Origin: Spirosoma sp. KUDC1026
GTDB taxonomy: Bacteria; Bacteroidota; Bacteroidia; Cytophagales; Spirosomataceae
NCBI RefSeq assembly: GCF_013375035.1
Contig: NZ_CP056032.1
Span: forward strand, 4,090,001-4,154,000
DNA: 64,000 bases
Direction of reading: 5' to 3'
Every line of letters starts with the position of its first letter. Position 1 is the first letter of the stretch. Shown here in pieces: positions 1 through 7,559 of the stretch. The notes beneath the pieces are model-generated. The model did no database searches, was not told where the DNA came from, and saw nothing but the letters and a program-made list of their open reading frames with translations. The position numbers were made by a program, and so were the translations under genes.

Positions 1-700
1 CATGGTCATGGACAAGGGAATGAGCCTGCGTGAAGTAGAAGACTTTTTATCGACTTCTGCCGACCACGCGGACATCATTAAACTAGGGTGGGCCACTTCG
101 TTTGTTACTCCCAACCTGAAAGAAAAAATTGAGCTTTATCAGCGCGCAAATCTGCCGGTTTATTTCGGCGGTACGTTGTTTGAAGCCTTCGTTGTGCGCA
201 AGCAGTTTGACGATTACCGGCGGCTGCTGGACAAGTACCAGTTGCAGCACGCCGAGGTATCGGATGGATCGCTGGAAATGCACCAAGACGACAAGTGCGA
301 GTACATCCGGCAACTGGCCACCCAGGTGACGGTCCTTTCGGAAGTAGGCTCGAAAGATGAAGCCAAGATCATCCCGCCTTACAAGTGGATTCAGCTGATG
401 AAAGCTGAACTGCAGGCCGGTGCCTGGAAAGTAATCGGCGAAGCCCGCGAAGGGGGAACGGTTGGTCTGTTCCGGTCGAGCGGTGAGGTCCGGCAGGGCC
501 TGGTCGAGGAAATCCTGACGCAGATTCCCGTCGACAAAATCATCTGGGAAGCACCCCAGAAAGAGCAGCAGGTCTGGTTCGTTAAACTGCTGGGAGCCAA
601 TGCCAACCTGGGTAACATTGCACCGCACGAAGTTATTCCGCTGGAAACGATCCGGCTGGGCTTACGTGGTGATACCTTCTCGCTTTTCCTCGACAACTAA
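1..700 (+). CDS. comA: Phosphosulfolactate synthase (ComA family), 5' end outside window
   Basis: The 232 visible residues look like ComA, which adds sulfite to phosphoenolpyruvate to make (2R)-phospho-3-sulfolactate. They include the opening MVMDKG segment, KLGWATSFV near residue 28, the FGGTLFEA loop, an EVSDGS segment and EAREGG near residue 148, all fitting a TIM-barrel enzyme. In other ComA proteins the MVMDKG segment is preceded by about 20 residues, so the ATG at base 2 is probably internal and the true start lies upstream of the window. In Bacteroidota such genes are linked to sulfonate or sulfonolipid metabolism rather than coenzyme M; which applies here is not shown by the sequence. 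The downstream DedA gene starts 6 bp after the stop, suggesting co-transcription. Confidence 0.85.
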   Translation, partial: MVMDKGMSLREVEDFLSTSADHADIIKLGWATSFVTPNLKEKIELYQRANLPVYFGGTLFEAFVVRKQFDDYRRLLDKYQLQHAEVSDGSLEMHQDDKCEYIRQLATQVTVLSEVGSKDEAKIIPPYKWIQLMKAELQAGAWKVIGEAREGGTVGLFRSSGEVRQGLVEEILTQIPVDKIIWEAPQKEQQVWFVKLLGANANLGNIAPHEVIPLETIRLGLRGDTFSLFLDN

Positions 701-706
701 TTTTTC

Positions 707-1348
707 ATGGATCTTCTGAAGTCGTTACTCGATTTTCTGCTGCACCTCGATAAGTACCTCGACGTGTGGGCGAATGAATACGGTATACTGCTGTATGCGA
801 TTCTGTTCCTGATCGTATTCACCGAAACGGGACTTATCGTTATGCCACTGCTCCCCGGCGATTCGCTGCTGTTTGCCGCTGGTGCACTGGCCGCCCGCGA
901 CACCAATGACCTCAGCGTGGGCGTTATCATTCCGCTGCTGATTGTAGCGGCTCTGCTGGGCGACAACGTGAATTACCTCGTCGGAAAAACGCTGGGGAAT
1001 CAGATTAAAATGCGGGAACGAATTCTGTTCTTCAAACGCGAGTACATTTCTGAAACCGAGAAATTTTACGGTAAATACGGCGGACGGACGGTAATCATCG
1101 CCCGGTTTATTCCGATTGTCCGGACCATTGCTCCGTTCGTTGCGGGTGCGGGTAGTATGAACTATGGTACCTATATTAAGTTCTGCATCATGGGGGCTAT
1201 TCTATGGGTAACGAGTATCTCGCTGCTGGGTTACTTCTTCGGTAACTTCCCCATCGTGCAGAAGAATTTCGAGTTGGTTGTTTTCGGCATTGTAGGGTTA
1301 TCCATTCTGCCAATTATCATTGAGTTCATCAAGAAAAAGTCCCGCTAG
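707..1348 (+). CDS. DedA family inner-membrane protein
   Basis: A 213-aa polytopic protein of the DedA/SNARE-associated family, thought to act as proton-dependent transporters or lipid flippases in the inner membrane. Seen here: hydrophobic segments at about residues 24-60, 66-87, 158-180 and 188-206, the PLLPGDSLLFAAGALA re-entrant motif near residue 45, and the family signature RFIPIVRTIAPFVAGAG near residue 137, which carries the conserved Arg and Pro. Length is normal for the family. The ATG lies 6 bp after comA, and a strong terminator follows at 1379-1422, so comA-dedA is probably one transcript. The substrate cannot be told from sequence. Confidence 0.88.
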   Translation: MDLLKSLLDFLLHLDKYLDVWANEYGILLYAILFLIVFTETGLIVMPLLPGDSLLFAAGALAARDTNDLSVGVIIPLLIVAALLGDNVNYLVGKTLGNQIKMRERILFFKREYISETEKFYGKYGGRTVIIARFIPIVRTIAPFVAGAGSMNYGTYIKFCIMGAILWVTSISLLGYFFGNFPIVQKNFELVVFGIVGLSILPIIIEFIKKKSR

Positions 1349-1378
1349 ATTGTAAAAAGTCTACCGCTTCAACAAGTC

Positions 1379-1422
1379 AGCACTACGTCGCCAGGTTACG
1401 CCAAACGACGTAGTGCTTTTTT
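1379..1422 (+). terminator. Intrinsic terminator after dedA
   Basis: Perfect 12-bp stem (1379-1390 with 1406-1417), a 15-nt loop and a run of T immediately after it (1417-1422). It ends the comA-dedA unit just before the aroE promoter region. Confidence 0.85.
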
Positions 1423-1455
1423 CTGTCTCTACAGGACGTTTATCTTTTCGCAGCC

Positions 1456-2202
1456 ATGACACGGTACGGTCTGATTGGTTTTCCGCTTACGCATTCGTTC
1501 TCGCAGCGGTATTTTACCGAAAAATTTAACCGGGAAGGCATCCCCGACAGTCGGTATGACCTCTTCGAGATGGCCGACGTAACAGCGTCGCTCCCCGAGT
1601 TGTTGCAAACGCCTGGTCTGCGGGGCCTGAACGTAACGATTCCGCACAAACAGGCCGTTTTTCCGTATCTCGACCGTCTGGACGCTTCAGCCGAGAAGGT
1701 TGGCGCAGTAAACGTGATCAGGCTCGAAGCAGATGGCTCCCGGACGGGTTATAATTCGGATTATTACGGCTTCCGCCAATCGCTGGAAGACTGGATAATG
1801 ACCCTTAACCGCCCCGTTGCCGGCTTACACGCATTGGTTCTTGGCACAGGGGGCGCTTCCAAAGCCGTCCTTGCCGCCTTGCAGGATCTGAACGTGTCGT
1901 ACCAGATTGTTTCCCGCACAAAGTCCGACATGACTGTTACGTACGAAGAAGTTGGTAGTTTGATTAACGATCATCAGCTGATCATTAACTGCTCGCCCGT
2001 TGGCACGTATCCGCACATCGACGAAGCGCCTGCCCTACCCTATGAGCAACTGACAGCCAAACACCTGTTGTATGATCTGGTGTACAATCCGGCCGAGACG
2101 CGGTTCATGAAACGAGGTTTGGAACAGGGAGCCGCCGTTCATAACGGGCTGCGGATGCTGGAGCTACAGGCCGAAAAAGCCTGGTCGATCTGGCAGGAGT
2201 AA
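1456..2202 (+). CDS. aroE: Shikimate dehydrogenase
   Basis: A 248-aa enzyme that reduces 3-dehydroshikimate to shikimate with NADPH (aromatic amino acid and chorismate pathway, cytoplasm). The substrate-binding HSFSQ (13-17), the catalytic Lys65 in NVTIPHKQ, the NSDYYG segment with Asp102, the NADP-binding GTGGASKA (130-137) and the C-terminal NGLRMLELQAEKAW are all present. A TATCTTTT sequence (1441-1448), one base off the Bacteroidota -7 consensus, ends 7 nt before the ATG, implying a very short leader. The gene stands between the dedA terminator and a monooxygenase gene 46 bp downstream. Confidence 0.95.
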   Translation: MTRYGLIGFPLTHSFSQRYFTEKFNREGIPDSRYDLFEMADVTASLPELLQTPGLRGLNVTIPHKQAVFPYLDRLDASAEKVGAVNVIRLEADGSRTGYNSDYYGFRQSLEDWIMTLNRPVAGLHALVLGTGGASKAVLAALQDLNVSYQIVSRTKSDMTVTYEEVGSLINDHQLIINCSPVGTYPHIDEAPALPYEQLTAKHLLYDLVYNPAETRFMKRGLEQGAAVHNGLRMLELQAEKAWSIWQE

Positions 2203-2248
2203 CATTTCACCCAGTTTTCGCTTTATAATCAGAACGTAATTACTCCTT

Positions 2249-2545
2249 ATGCCGCTTACCGTTTTCGCTACCATCATTGCCAAACCTAGCCACGAAGAAG
2301 AACTCCGCAACGGGCTTTACAACCTCGTCATGAAAGTGCGGGATGAAGATGCCTGTCTGCTGTATGAGCTGTACGAAAGTGCTGAGCACCCCACGCATTT
2401 CATTATGCACGAAATCTGGACGGATGAAGCGGGCTTGCAGGCGCACGATCAGATGCCGCATCTCATTGAGTTCGTCGAAAAATCCCGCCCCTGGCTGGCC
2501 ACTCCTGTTGTCCTGACCAAACAACAAACGGAAGTCGCCGACTAA
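2249..2545 (+). CDS. Antibiotic biosynthesis monooxygenase (ABM) domain protein
   Basis: A 98-aa stand-alone ABM domain (dimeric ferredoxin-like alpha+beta barrel, YgiN/HmoA-like). Supporting residues include the N-terminal strand LTVFATIIAKPSHEEELRNG, the central LYELYESAEHPTHFIMHEIW and HDQMPHLIEF. Members are small cofactor-free monooxygenases, quinol oxidases or haem-degrading proteins; the substrate here is unknown. The gene is convergent with the GH25 gene and the two stop codons interlock in a 4-bp overlap (ctaa). Confidence 0.8.
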   Translation: MPLTVFATIIAKPSHEEELRNGLYNLVMKVRDEDACLLYELYESAEHPTHFIMHEIWTDEAGLQAHDQMPHLIEFVEKSRPWLATPVVLTKQQTEVAD

Positions 2546-3318
2546 GGCAGGCAAATTTCGGACATCCGGTCGTCGTCCATTACGAATACGTTGAAATCAA
2601 CCCGACCTTTGATGCCTTTTACCCAGCCGTTCTGATTGTGCTGCCAGAGATATAGTTTGTCATCATCGTAGGCCCGTAGGTGCTTTGTCGAATAATCGGC
2701 AATCCAGAGCGGAAACTCGTCCAGGTGCCCTTTGATGTAACGCTGGTACAGGTTCCGGTTGGTGTAGATGATCGGGCGAACGTTATAATGGTCCTCCACC
2801 GTTTCGAGCCACAGTCGAAGCCCATTGATAACCGTCTCGTCTGACTGGCCATTGATCACCTCGAAATCGACAACGGGCGCAAAATCACCGGTTTCCAGCG
2901 TTACATGGTTGATAAAATTATTGGCCTGCCTGAGCGGATCGCGGGTGGGGTGATAAAAGTGATAGGCCCCCCGGCGCAGTTCCGATTTCTTCGCTTCCCG
3001 CCAGTTTTTCTTATAGTGTTTATCAAACATAGTGGCTCCTTCGGTTGCTTTGATAAACACAAACTGCAGTCGTACGCCATCGGCCCGCAACTGGCGTACC
3101 TGCTTCCAGTCGATCCGGTCGTTGTGCCGCGACACGTCGATGCCATGAATACCGTACCGCATGGGCAGGTTGATGCCAAAGGCTTTGACGAAGCGCCAGT
3201 CCATGTTGTCGTGTTTCCAGGAGCGAACGACCCAGATCCCGAAGAGGAACAGCAACACCAGCGAAATCCAGAGACCGTATCGCCGAAAAATGAACGTAAT
3301 TAAAACACGGAATCGCAT
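2542..3318 (-). CDS. Membrane-anchored GH25 lysozyme (muramidase)
   Basis: A 258-aa glycoside hydrolase family 25 protein, which cleaves the beta-1,4 link between MurNAc and GlcNAc in peptidoglycan. A single transmembrane helix at about residues 15-32 is followed by the GH25 barrel. GIHGIDVSRHN carries the conserved Asp61, FIKATEG lies near residue 88, and the catalytic DFE motif is VVDFEV (Asp151, Glu153). The anchor and topology suggest the enzyme faces the periplasm and serves cell-wall turnover rather than secretion. It is convergent with the ABM gene. Length is normal for an anchored GH25 domain. Confidence 0.88.
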   Translation of the reverse strand: MRFRVLITFIFRRYGLWISLVLLFLFGIWVVRSWKHDNMDWRFVKAFGINLPMRYGIHGIDVSRHNDRIDWKQVRQLRADGVRLQFVFIKATEGATMFDKHYKKNWREAKKSELRRGAYHFYHPTRDPLRQANNFINHVTLETGDFAPVVDFEVINGQSDETVINGLRLWLETVEDHYNVRPIIYTNRNLYQRYIKGHLDEFPLWIADYSTKHLRAYDDDKLYLWQHNQNGWVKGIKGRVDFNVFVMDDDRMSEICLP

Positions 3319-3353
3319 GCTGGTGGGTTAGTATCAACCCCAAAAGTACGTAA

Positions 3354-3384
3354 TAAAAAAGCCCGTTGCTGATGGGCAACGGGC
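3354..3384 (-). terminator. Intrinsic terminator of the 80-aa membrane protein gene
   Basis: A 9-bp stem (3361-3369 with 3376-3384) with a short loop. On the minus strand it is followed by a T run (3355-3360 read as TTTTTT). It lies about 22 bp beyond the stop of the gene at 3407-3649. Confidence 0.75.
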
Positions 3385-3406
3385 TGGGTATTCAGAACCA
3401 ATACGC

Positions 3407-3649
3407 TTAATCGTGACCTTCCAGTTTTACCAGCTTGTTATACAAGCCTAGCAACAGGAATGGAGCAGCCCATTGGCCTACGAATAAACTGCGATCTCTA
3501 TCGCCTTTGTATTGCAGAAACAGAGATACGGCCATCGATCCTAGGGCCGACCATAAAAACAGGTCAGAAGGAAGTTTGGCGGTTTGCTCTTCAATGGCGG
3601 TTGCTACTGGCCCTTCTTTGTGCTCCGGGTTAAAATCTTTCTTAGCCAT
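3407..3649 (-). CDS. Small conserved membrane protein, function unknown
   Basis: An 80-aa protein with a charged N-terminus (MAKKDFNPEHKEGPVATAIE) and two predicted membrane helices, at about residues 29-45 (DLFLWSALGSMAVSLFLQ) and 60-73 (WAAPFLLLGLYNKL), joined by a short charged loop KGDRDRS. I do not recognise a named family. It has its own terminator and its ATG is 67 bp from the stop of the peroxiredoxin gene on the same strand, so it could be read from the peroxiredoxin transcript or alone. Confidence 0.7.
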   Translation of the reverse strand: MAKKDFNPEHKEGPVATAIEEQTAKLPSDLFLWSALGSMAVSLFLQYKGDRDRSLFVGQWAAPFLLLGLYNKLVKLEGHD

Positions 3650-3716
3650 AACGTTGGTTGTTTAGTCTTCGAAGCTGTTAACTCGGGAATTGAGCGTAAG
3701 GTTTTAACGAATTGCC

Positions 3717-4352
3717 TTACTTGTTAGGTTGCGGTGTCGTGCGCAGATACGGCTTTACAAACGTTACGCCCTTTGGAAATTTACCTTCCAGCTGATCATT
3801 GGTAACTGCTGGCGTAACGATCACATCATCGCCATCTTTCCAATCAGCAGGCGTTGCTACCTGATAGTCAGCCGTTAGCTGCAGCGAATCAATTACCCGC
3901 AGCAGTTCATTGAAATTCCGGCCCGTCGAAGCGGGATACGTCAGCGTCAGTTTAATTTTTTTATCGGGTCCGATCACGAACACCGACCGGACCGTTGCCT
4001 TCTCGCTGGCGTTGGGGTGGATCATGTCGTATAATGTGGCTACGTTCCGATCGGCATCGGCAATGATGGGAAAGTTAACTTCAGTTCCCGTCACGTCTTT
4101 AATATCGGGCGTCCAGCGGTTGTGCGACTCCAGATCATCTACCGACACGGCAATCACTTTTACGTTCCGCTTGCCGAATTCATCCTTCAGCAGCGCCGTA
4201 CGGCCCAGTTCGGTAGTGCAAACGGGCGTAAAATCGGCTGGGTGCGAAAATAGCATACCCCATGAATTGCCTAACCATTCGTGAAATTGGATGTGTCCCT
4301 GGGTAGTATCGGCCTCAAAATCAGGGGCAATGTCTCCTAAGCGAAGTGACAT
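3717..4352 (-). CDS. 1-Cys peroxiredoxin (Prx6 subfamily)
   Basis: A 211-aa thiol peroxidase that reduces hydrogen peroxide and organic hydroperoxides in the cytoplasm. The peroxidatic Cys45 is in HPADFTPVCTTE, with catalytic Thr and Arg context and the Prx6-type C-terminal extension (PADWKDGDDVIVTP...FPKGVTFVKPYLR). No resolving Cys is visible, which fits the 1-Cys class. A 7-bp inverted repeat (4381-4399) sits 29 bp upstream of the ATG and could be an operator for a peroxide-responsive regulator; that is inference. Confidence 0.92.
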   Translation of the reverse strand: MSLRLGDIAPDFEADTTQGHIQFHEWLGNSWGMLFSHPADFTPVCTTELGRTALLKDEFGKRNVKVIAVSVDDLESHNRWTPDIKDVTGTEVNFPIIADADRNVATLYDMIHPNASEKATVRSVFVIGPDKKIKLTLTYPASTGRNFNELLRVIDSLQLTADYQVATPADWKDGDDVIVTPAVTNDQLEGKFPKGVTFVKPYLRTTPQPNK

Positions 4353-4380
4353 AACTGAGATTGTTTAATTAGCTAATTCA

Positions 4381-4399
4381 CTCTATATACTTTATAGAG
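4381..4399 (-). promoter_or_regulatory. Inverted repeat upstream of peroxiredoxin, possible operator
   Basis: CTCTATA (4381-4387) and TATAGAG (4393-4399) form a perfect 7-bp dyad with a 5-nt spacer, 29 bp before the peroxiredoxin start. The position suits an operator. No regulator is known and the motif is not a recognised PerR or OxyR box. Confidence 0.35.
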
Positions 4400-4413
4400 A
4401 ATTGTAAAACTTG

Positions 4414-4437
4414 AAAACCGGCCTCAACGCCGGTTTT
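4414..4437. terminator. Hairpin between kinase/regulator operon and peroxiredoxin
   Basis: A 9-bp perfect stem (4414-4422 with 4429-4437) whose outer bases give A on one side and T on the other, so it has a T tract in both directions. It lies between two minus-strand genes and probably stops readthrough from the response regulator. Confidence 0.5.
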
Positions 4438-4505
4438 CTGGGCAAACGTAGAAAATAATCCTGGAGTTCGCAATGAAGAGTATAGACAGGAAGAATGTGG
4501 ACAGC

Positions 4506-4554
4506 AGACAGGATTAACATGAATTGCTGATAAGACATCATGTTAATCCTGTCT
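4506..4554. repeat. 16-bp perfect inverted repeat abutting the regulator stop codon
   Basis: Arms 4506-4521 and 4539-4554 match perfectly with a 17-nt loop, 7 bp beyond the response-regulator stop (minus strand). There is no clear T run on either side, so it may be an mRNA 3'-end stabiliser or a factor-assisted terminator. A partial third copy of the arm start (agacagga) lies at about 4486. Confidence 0.6.
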
Positions 4555-4561
4555 ATAACCT

Positions 4562-5233
4562 TTAAATCAGCTTGTCCTCAACCGCCATACGAACGAGTTC
4601 GGCGGCATTGCGTACCTGTAACCGGCGCATCATGTTGGCCCGGTGGTTGTCAACTGTCCGAACGCTCAACTGGAGTTTTTCGGCGATTTCGCGGCTGCTC
4701 ATCCCATCCACCAGGAACTGAAGAATTTCCTTTTCTTTGTTCGACAGTTTTGACTGGCGCTCGCTCCGGTTGTTTTTATCGCCTTTTTTGAGCTGCTGCA
4801 TGTAGCCGCTCAGAATAATCGAGGCAACTGGTGAGCTGTAATATTTTTCACCTGAGGCAATGGTCCGGATGGCTTTGATCATTTCATCGGACGACGAATC
4901 TTTCAGAATGTAGCCATACGCGCCCGCTTCGACCGAACGAAGAATATAATCTTCATTATTATGCATCGACAGCATCAGTACCCGAACGTTTTTGTACAGG
5001 CGGCTTACGACCTGCGTCGTCTGAATCCCCGACATACCGGGCAGGGAAATATCCATCAGGATCAGGTCGGGCAACGTACCGTCTGCCTGATGGGCTTTCA
5101 ATTTATCAAGCGCTTCTTCGCCATCATTGGCTTCGTCGATAATTTCCAGACTATCAGCTTGTTCCAGCAGGAGTCGAATACCGTCGCGTACGATGGAGTG
5201 ATCGTCGACGAGCATCAGTTTTGTTAACGTCAT
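4562..5233 (-). CDS. NarL/FixJ-type response regulator
   Basis: A 223-aa two-component regulator. The receiver domain (1-125) has the acidic pair Asp10-Asp11, the phospho-acceptor Asp61 in LILMDISLPG and the switch Lys111 in YILKDSS. A LuxR-type helix-turn-helix at about 163-218 reads LSNKEKEILQFL...REIAEKLQLSVRTVDNHRAN. The kinase gene ends 17 bp upstream on the same strand, so this is its cognate partner in an operon. Target genes are unknown; the first divergent gene is the secreted protein at 6882. Confidence 0.95.
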   Translation of the reverse strand: MTLTKLMLVDDHSIVRDGIRLLLEQADSLEIIDEANDGEEALDKLKAHQADGTLPDLILMDISLPGMSGIQTTQVVSRLYKNVRVLMLSMHNNEDYILRSVEAGAYGYILKDSSSDEMIKAIRTIASGEKYYSSPVASIILSGYMQQLKKGDKNNRSERQSKLSNKEKEILQFLVDGMSSREIAEKLQLSVRTVDNHRANMMRRLQVRNAAELVRMAVEDKLI

Positions 5234-5250
5234 AACTAGTTAGAATGCAG

Positions 5251-6795
5251 TTAATAGGGGATTTTCACCTGAATCCGGGTGCCTTTTCCGGGAGTTGAAC
5301 TTAGTTTAAATTTAGCATTGAGGAGTTTGGCCCGCTCCTGCATATTGTGTAAACCCTGCGACGGGGGCCGTTGTATTTTTTTGCCACTCTTCTGATCGTT
5401 CGTTTTGGGAACACTCTTTACCAACCCTTTCCGGGAATTTCGGGCAAACTCGAATCCCCGGCCATCGTCAGTAATTTCCAGGCAAAGAAATTTTTCCTCG
5501 TCCATCAGCTCGATGTGAATATGCGACGGTTCGGCGTGTCGTACTGCATTACTAACGGCCTCCTGCGTCACCCGGTATAACATGATTTCGATGTTTTTGT
5601 CTAAACGTTCCTGATTACCTGTCAAGTTTGTTTTAAACGTAACATCTATTGTGTCACTCCGGTCATTTTCGGCCAGCATTTTTATCGCTGGAATAACCCC
5701 GAAATCGCTCAGCACGCTTGGCATCAGGTCATTCGAGATAGTCCGGGTTTCCTGAATAGTCTGCGTTACCAGATTTTTGAGTGTATTCAGGTTTTTACTG
5801 TAAGCGCCTTCACTTCTCAGTTCAGGGGGCGTATTACGCACAATATTCGCTTCCAGCCCTTCAATCTGCAGTTTAATGGCCGTCAGCATCTGCCCTAACC
5901 CATCGTGCAGTTCACGGGACAGCCGCTTTCGTTCTTCTTCCTGGCCGGCAATCAGATACGAAGTTCGCAGTTTCTGATCGTCCATTTCCTGACGGTGTTG
6001 AATCCGGGTGGCTTCAAACAATTGTTGCCGGGTTTCCTTCAGTGACTTGTTGGCGCTGAGCAGCTTGCGGTTAGCCGCAGTTGTCTGGTTTTGGGCTTCC
6101 ACCAGTTGAGCGAACGTTTCTCTGAGCCGACGTGCCGCTGGCCGAAAAATAAGCAGTCCGATGCCGATCAGCACCACGATCGTAAACACAAACAGGTAAA
6201 ATTCGACGTATTGCAGAGCCGCCAGCTTGGCCCGTAGTCCACCGGTATATTCGCGAACGATCGCGTCAATCTCCTCCAGAAATGGTTTTTCGTTTGAGAG
6301 CAGCAACTTGATACTGGCCTGAACATCGGGCTCATCTACCTCGGCCTGATTCTGCAACGCCATCAGGCGATTGGCACTTTTCCGGTACGCGTCGAACTCC
6401 GGCCTAATCTCGTCGTACAGCTTCTGTACCTTCCGCGAGTTCTCAACTGTCACCTGTTTATCGTACACCTTGCCTTCGCGCCCCTGAAGATGGTACTTCT
6501 CGAAGGCAGGAAAAACCTGACGAAGCTCGGCAACCGTCATATTGAACCGGCTGCTTTCGTTGGGATCGCCCAGTTGCAGCGCCAGCTTGGCGATTTGCTG
6601 GCTCTGGTGACGTTGTAGGGCAGCGTAGCGAATTACCCACAGCTCGTCCTGGGCCGCCCGTAGCCGCCATTGCGTAACACCCTGCCCAATGGTGAGCAGA
6701 ATAGTCAGGCTGACAAGGAGCGTCAGATATAAACGAGTGAACCGAACGGGAATTGCTGCGCCGTCGTTTACGTTATCGGTAAGTAAGTCAGACAC
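5251..6795 (-). CDS. Sensor histidine kinase, HisKA_3 type with PilJ/NarX-like sensor region
   Basis: A 514-aa membrane kinase. Two membrane helices (about 22-42 and 198-218) flank a roughly 150-residue helical extracytoplasmic domain resembling the PilJ/NarX type IV-pilus methyl-accepting N-terminal fold. A coiled coil (222-285) leads to the HisKA_3 dimerisation helix with phospho-acceptor His297 in RLSRELHDGLGQ, then the HATPase domain with DDGRGFEF and a C-terminal GLHNMQERA box. A hydrophilic loop (SRKGLVKSVPKTNDQKSGKK) is inserted within the ATPase domain. It signals to the regulator encoded 17 bp downstream. The ligand is unknown. The divergent intergenic region to the 6882 gene is 86 bp. 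Confidence 0.93.
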   Translation of the reverse strand: MSDLLTDNVNDGAAIPVRFTRLYLTLLVSLTILLTIGQGVTQWRLRAAQDELWVIRYAALQRHQSQQIAKLALQLGDPNESSRFNMTVAELRQVFPAFEKYHLQGREGKVYDKQVTVENSRKVQKLYDEIRPEFDAYRKSANRLMALQNQAEVDEPDVQASIKLLLSNEKPFLEEIDAIVREYTGGLRAKLAALQYVEFYLFVFTIVVLIGIGLLIFRPAARRLRETFAQLVEAQNQTTAANRKLLSANKSLKETRQQLFEATRIQHRQEMDDQKLRTSYLIAGQEEERKRLSRELHDGLGQMLTAIKLQIEGLEANIVRNTPPELRSEGAYSKNLNTLKNLVTQTIQETRTISNDLMPSVLSDFGVIPAIKMLAENDRSDTIDVTFKTNLTGNQERLDKNIEIMLYRVTQEAVSNAVRHAEPSHIHIELMDEEKFLCLEITDDGRGFEFARNSRKGLVKSVPKTNDQKSGKKIQRPPSQGLHNMQERAKLLNAKFKLSSTPGKGTRIQVKIPY

Positions 6796-6881
6796 GATTC
6801 GCCAAGTGACAACAAAATGAATCGGTAAAAGTAATATTTTTTGTAGTTTTACCTGAGTTTCATCCCCGATTAGTGAACCAC

Positions 6882-7385
6882 ATGAACCGTATTCTCATCG
6901 CCCTACTCGCTGTTTCGCTGGCCTCACTGGCTTTCCGTCCAGCGCTTCCACTCGTCAACTCTGCTAAAACAGCTACATTGGCTAAAGCGCCAGTTGCTGC
7001 CGAGCCGGTCAAACTATCGTGGGAAACCCTGCGGGACGTTACGTTCAAAAAGAAATGGTACGCGGAAGAATCGGTGTATATGCTGTATCCAACCTTTGGC
7101 CCCAACATCCAGAAGCTGAACGGTAAATCGGTTGAGCTAACGGGTTATGTTCTGCCGGTCGACCTGGAGTCGAACCTGTACGTGCTGTCGGCCTTCCCCT
7201 ATAGTGCCTGCTTCTTCTGCGGGGGTGCTGGTCCGGAGTCGGTTGTGTCGCTGAAATTTAAGAAGTCGGACAAGAAATTTAAGACCGACGAGCGCCGTAC
7301 GTTCCGCGGCACGCTCAAACTTAATGCCGATAACATCTACGAACTGAATTACATCCTGGCCGACGCCGAAATGGTAGCGCAGTAA
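6882..7385 (+). CDS. Secreted conserved protein with CxxC motif (DUF3299-like)
   Basis: A 167-aa protein with a signal peptide (about residues 1-20, ILIALLAVSLASLAF). The mature part has LNGKSVELTGYVLPVD followed by YSACFFCGGAGPES (Cys110 and Cys113). That layout resembles DUF3299-type periplasmic proteins, where a beta-barrel carries paired cysteines, possibly for metal or redox use. I chose the ATG at 6882; an in-frame GTG at 6873 would add only MNH and is weaker. It is divergent from the histidine kinase and ends just before the 60-bp palindrome. The function is not established. Confidence 0.75.
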   Translation: MNRILIALLAVSLASLAFRPALPLVNSAKTATLAKAPVAAEPVKLSWETLRDVTFKKKWYAEESVYMLYPTFGPNIQKLNGKSVELTGYVLPVDLESNLYVLSAFPYSACFFCGGAGPESVVSLKFKKSDKKFKTDERRTFRGTLKLNADNIYELNYILADAEMVAQ

Positions 7386-7400
7386 GCAATAAATCGCTTT

Positions 7401-7460
7401 TTCGATTGCATAAAGAAAGCCTGACGGGTCGACCCGTCAGGCTTTCTTTATGCAATCGAA
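7401..7460. terminator. 60-bp perfect palindrome with no loop, likely terminator
   Basis: Bases 7401-7430 are the exact reverse complement of 7431-7460, with no spacer. It begins 16 bp after the stop of the 6882 gene. The inner part is GC-rich and the outer part carries CTTTCTTTA-type pyrimidine tracts, so it could act as a terminator in either direction. The perfect symmetry and zero spacer are unusual for an ordinary terminator. Confidence 0.7.
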
Positions 7461-7559
7461 TCTATATCAACTTCATATAGCCCAACGGCCTGATTTTTGC
7501 CTGTGACTAGCGAGCGGTGTACTACCGTTTTATCCAATCGTCACGTGTAAAAGGAAGGC

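Noticed and set aside
83-628. 181-aa antisense ORF to comA
   Set aside because: Shadow of a conserved gene, with no start context or recognisable motif.
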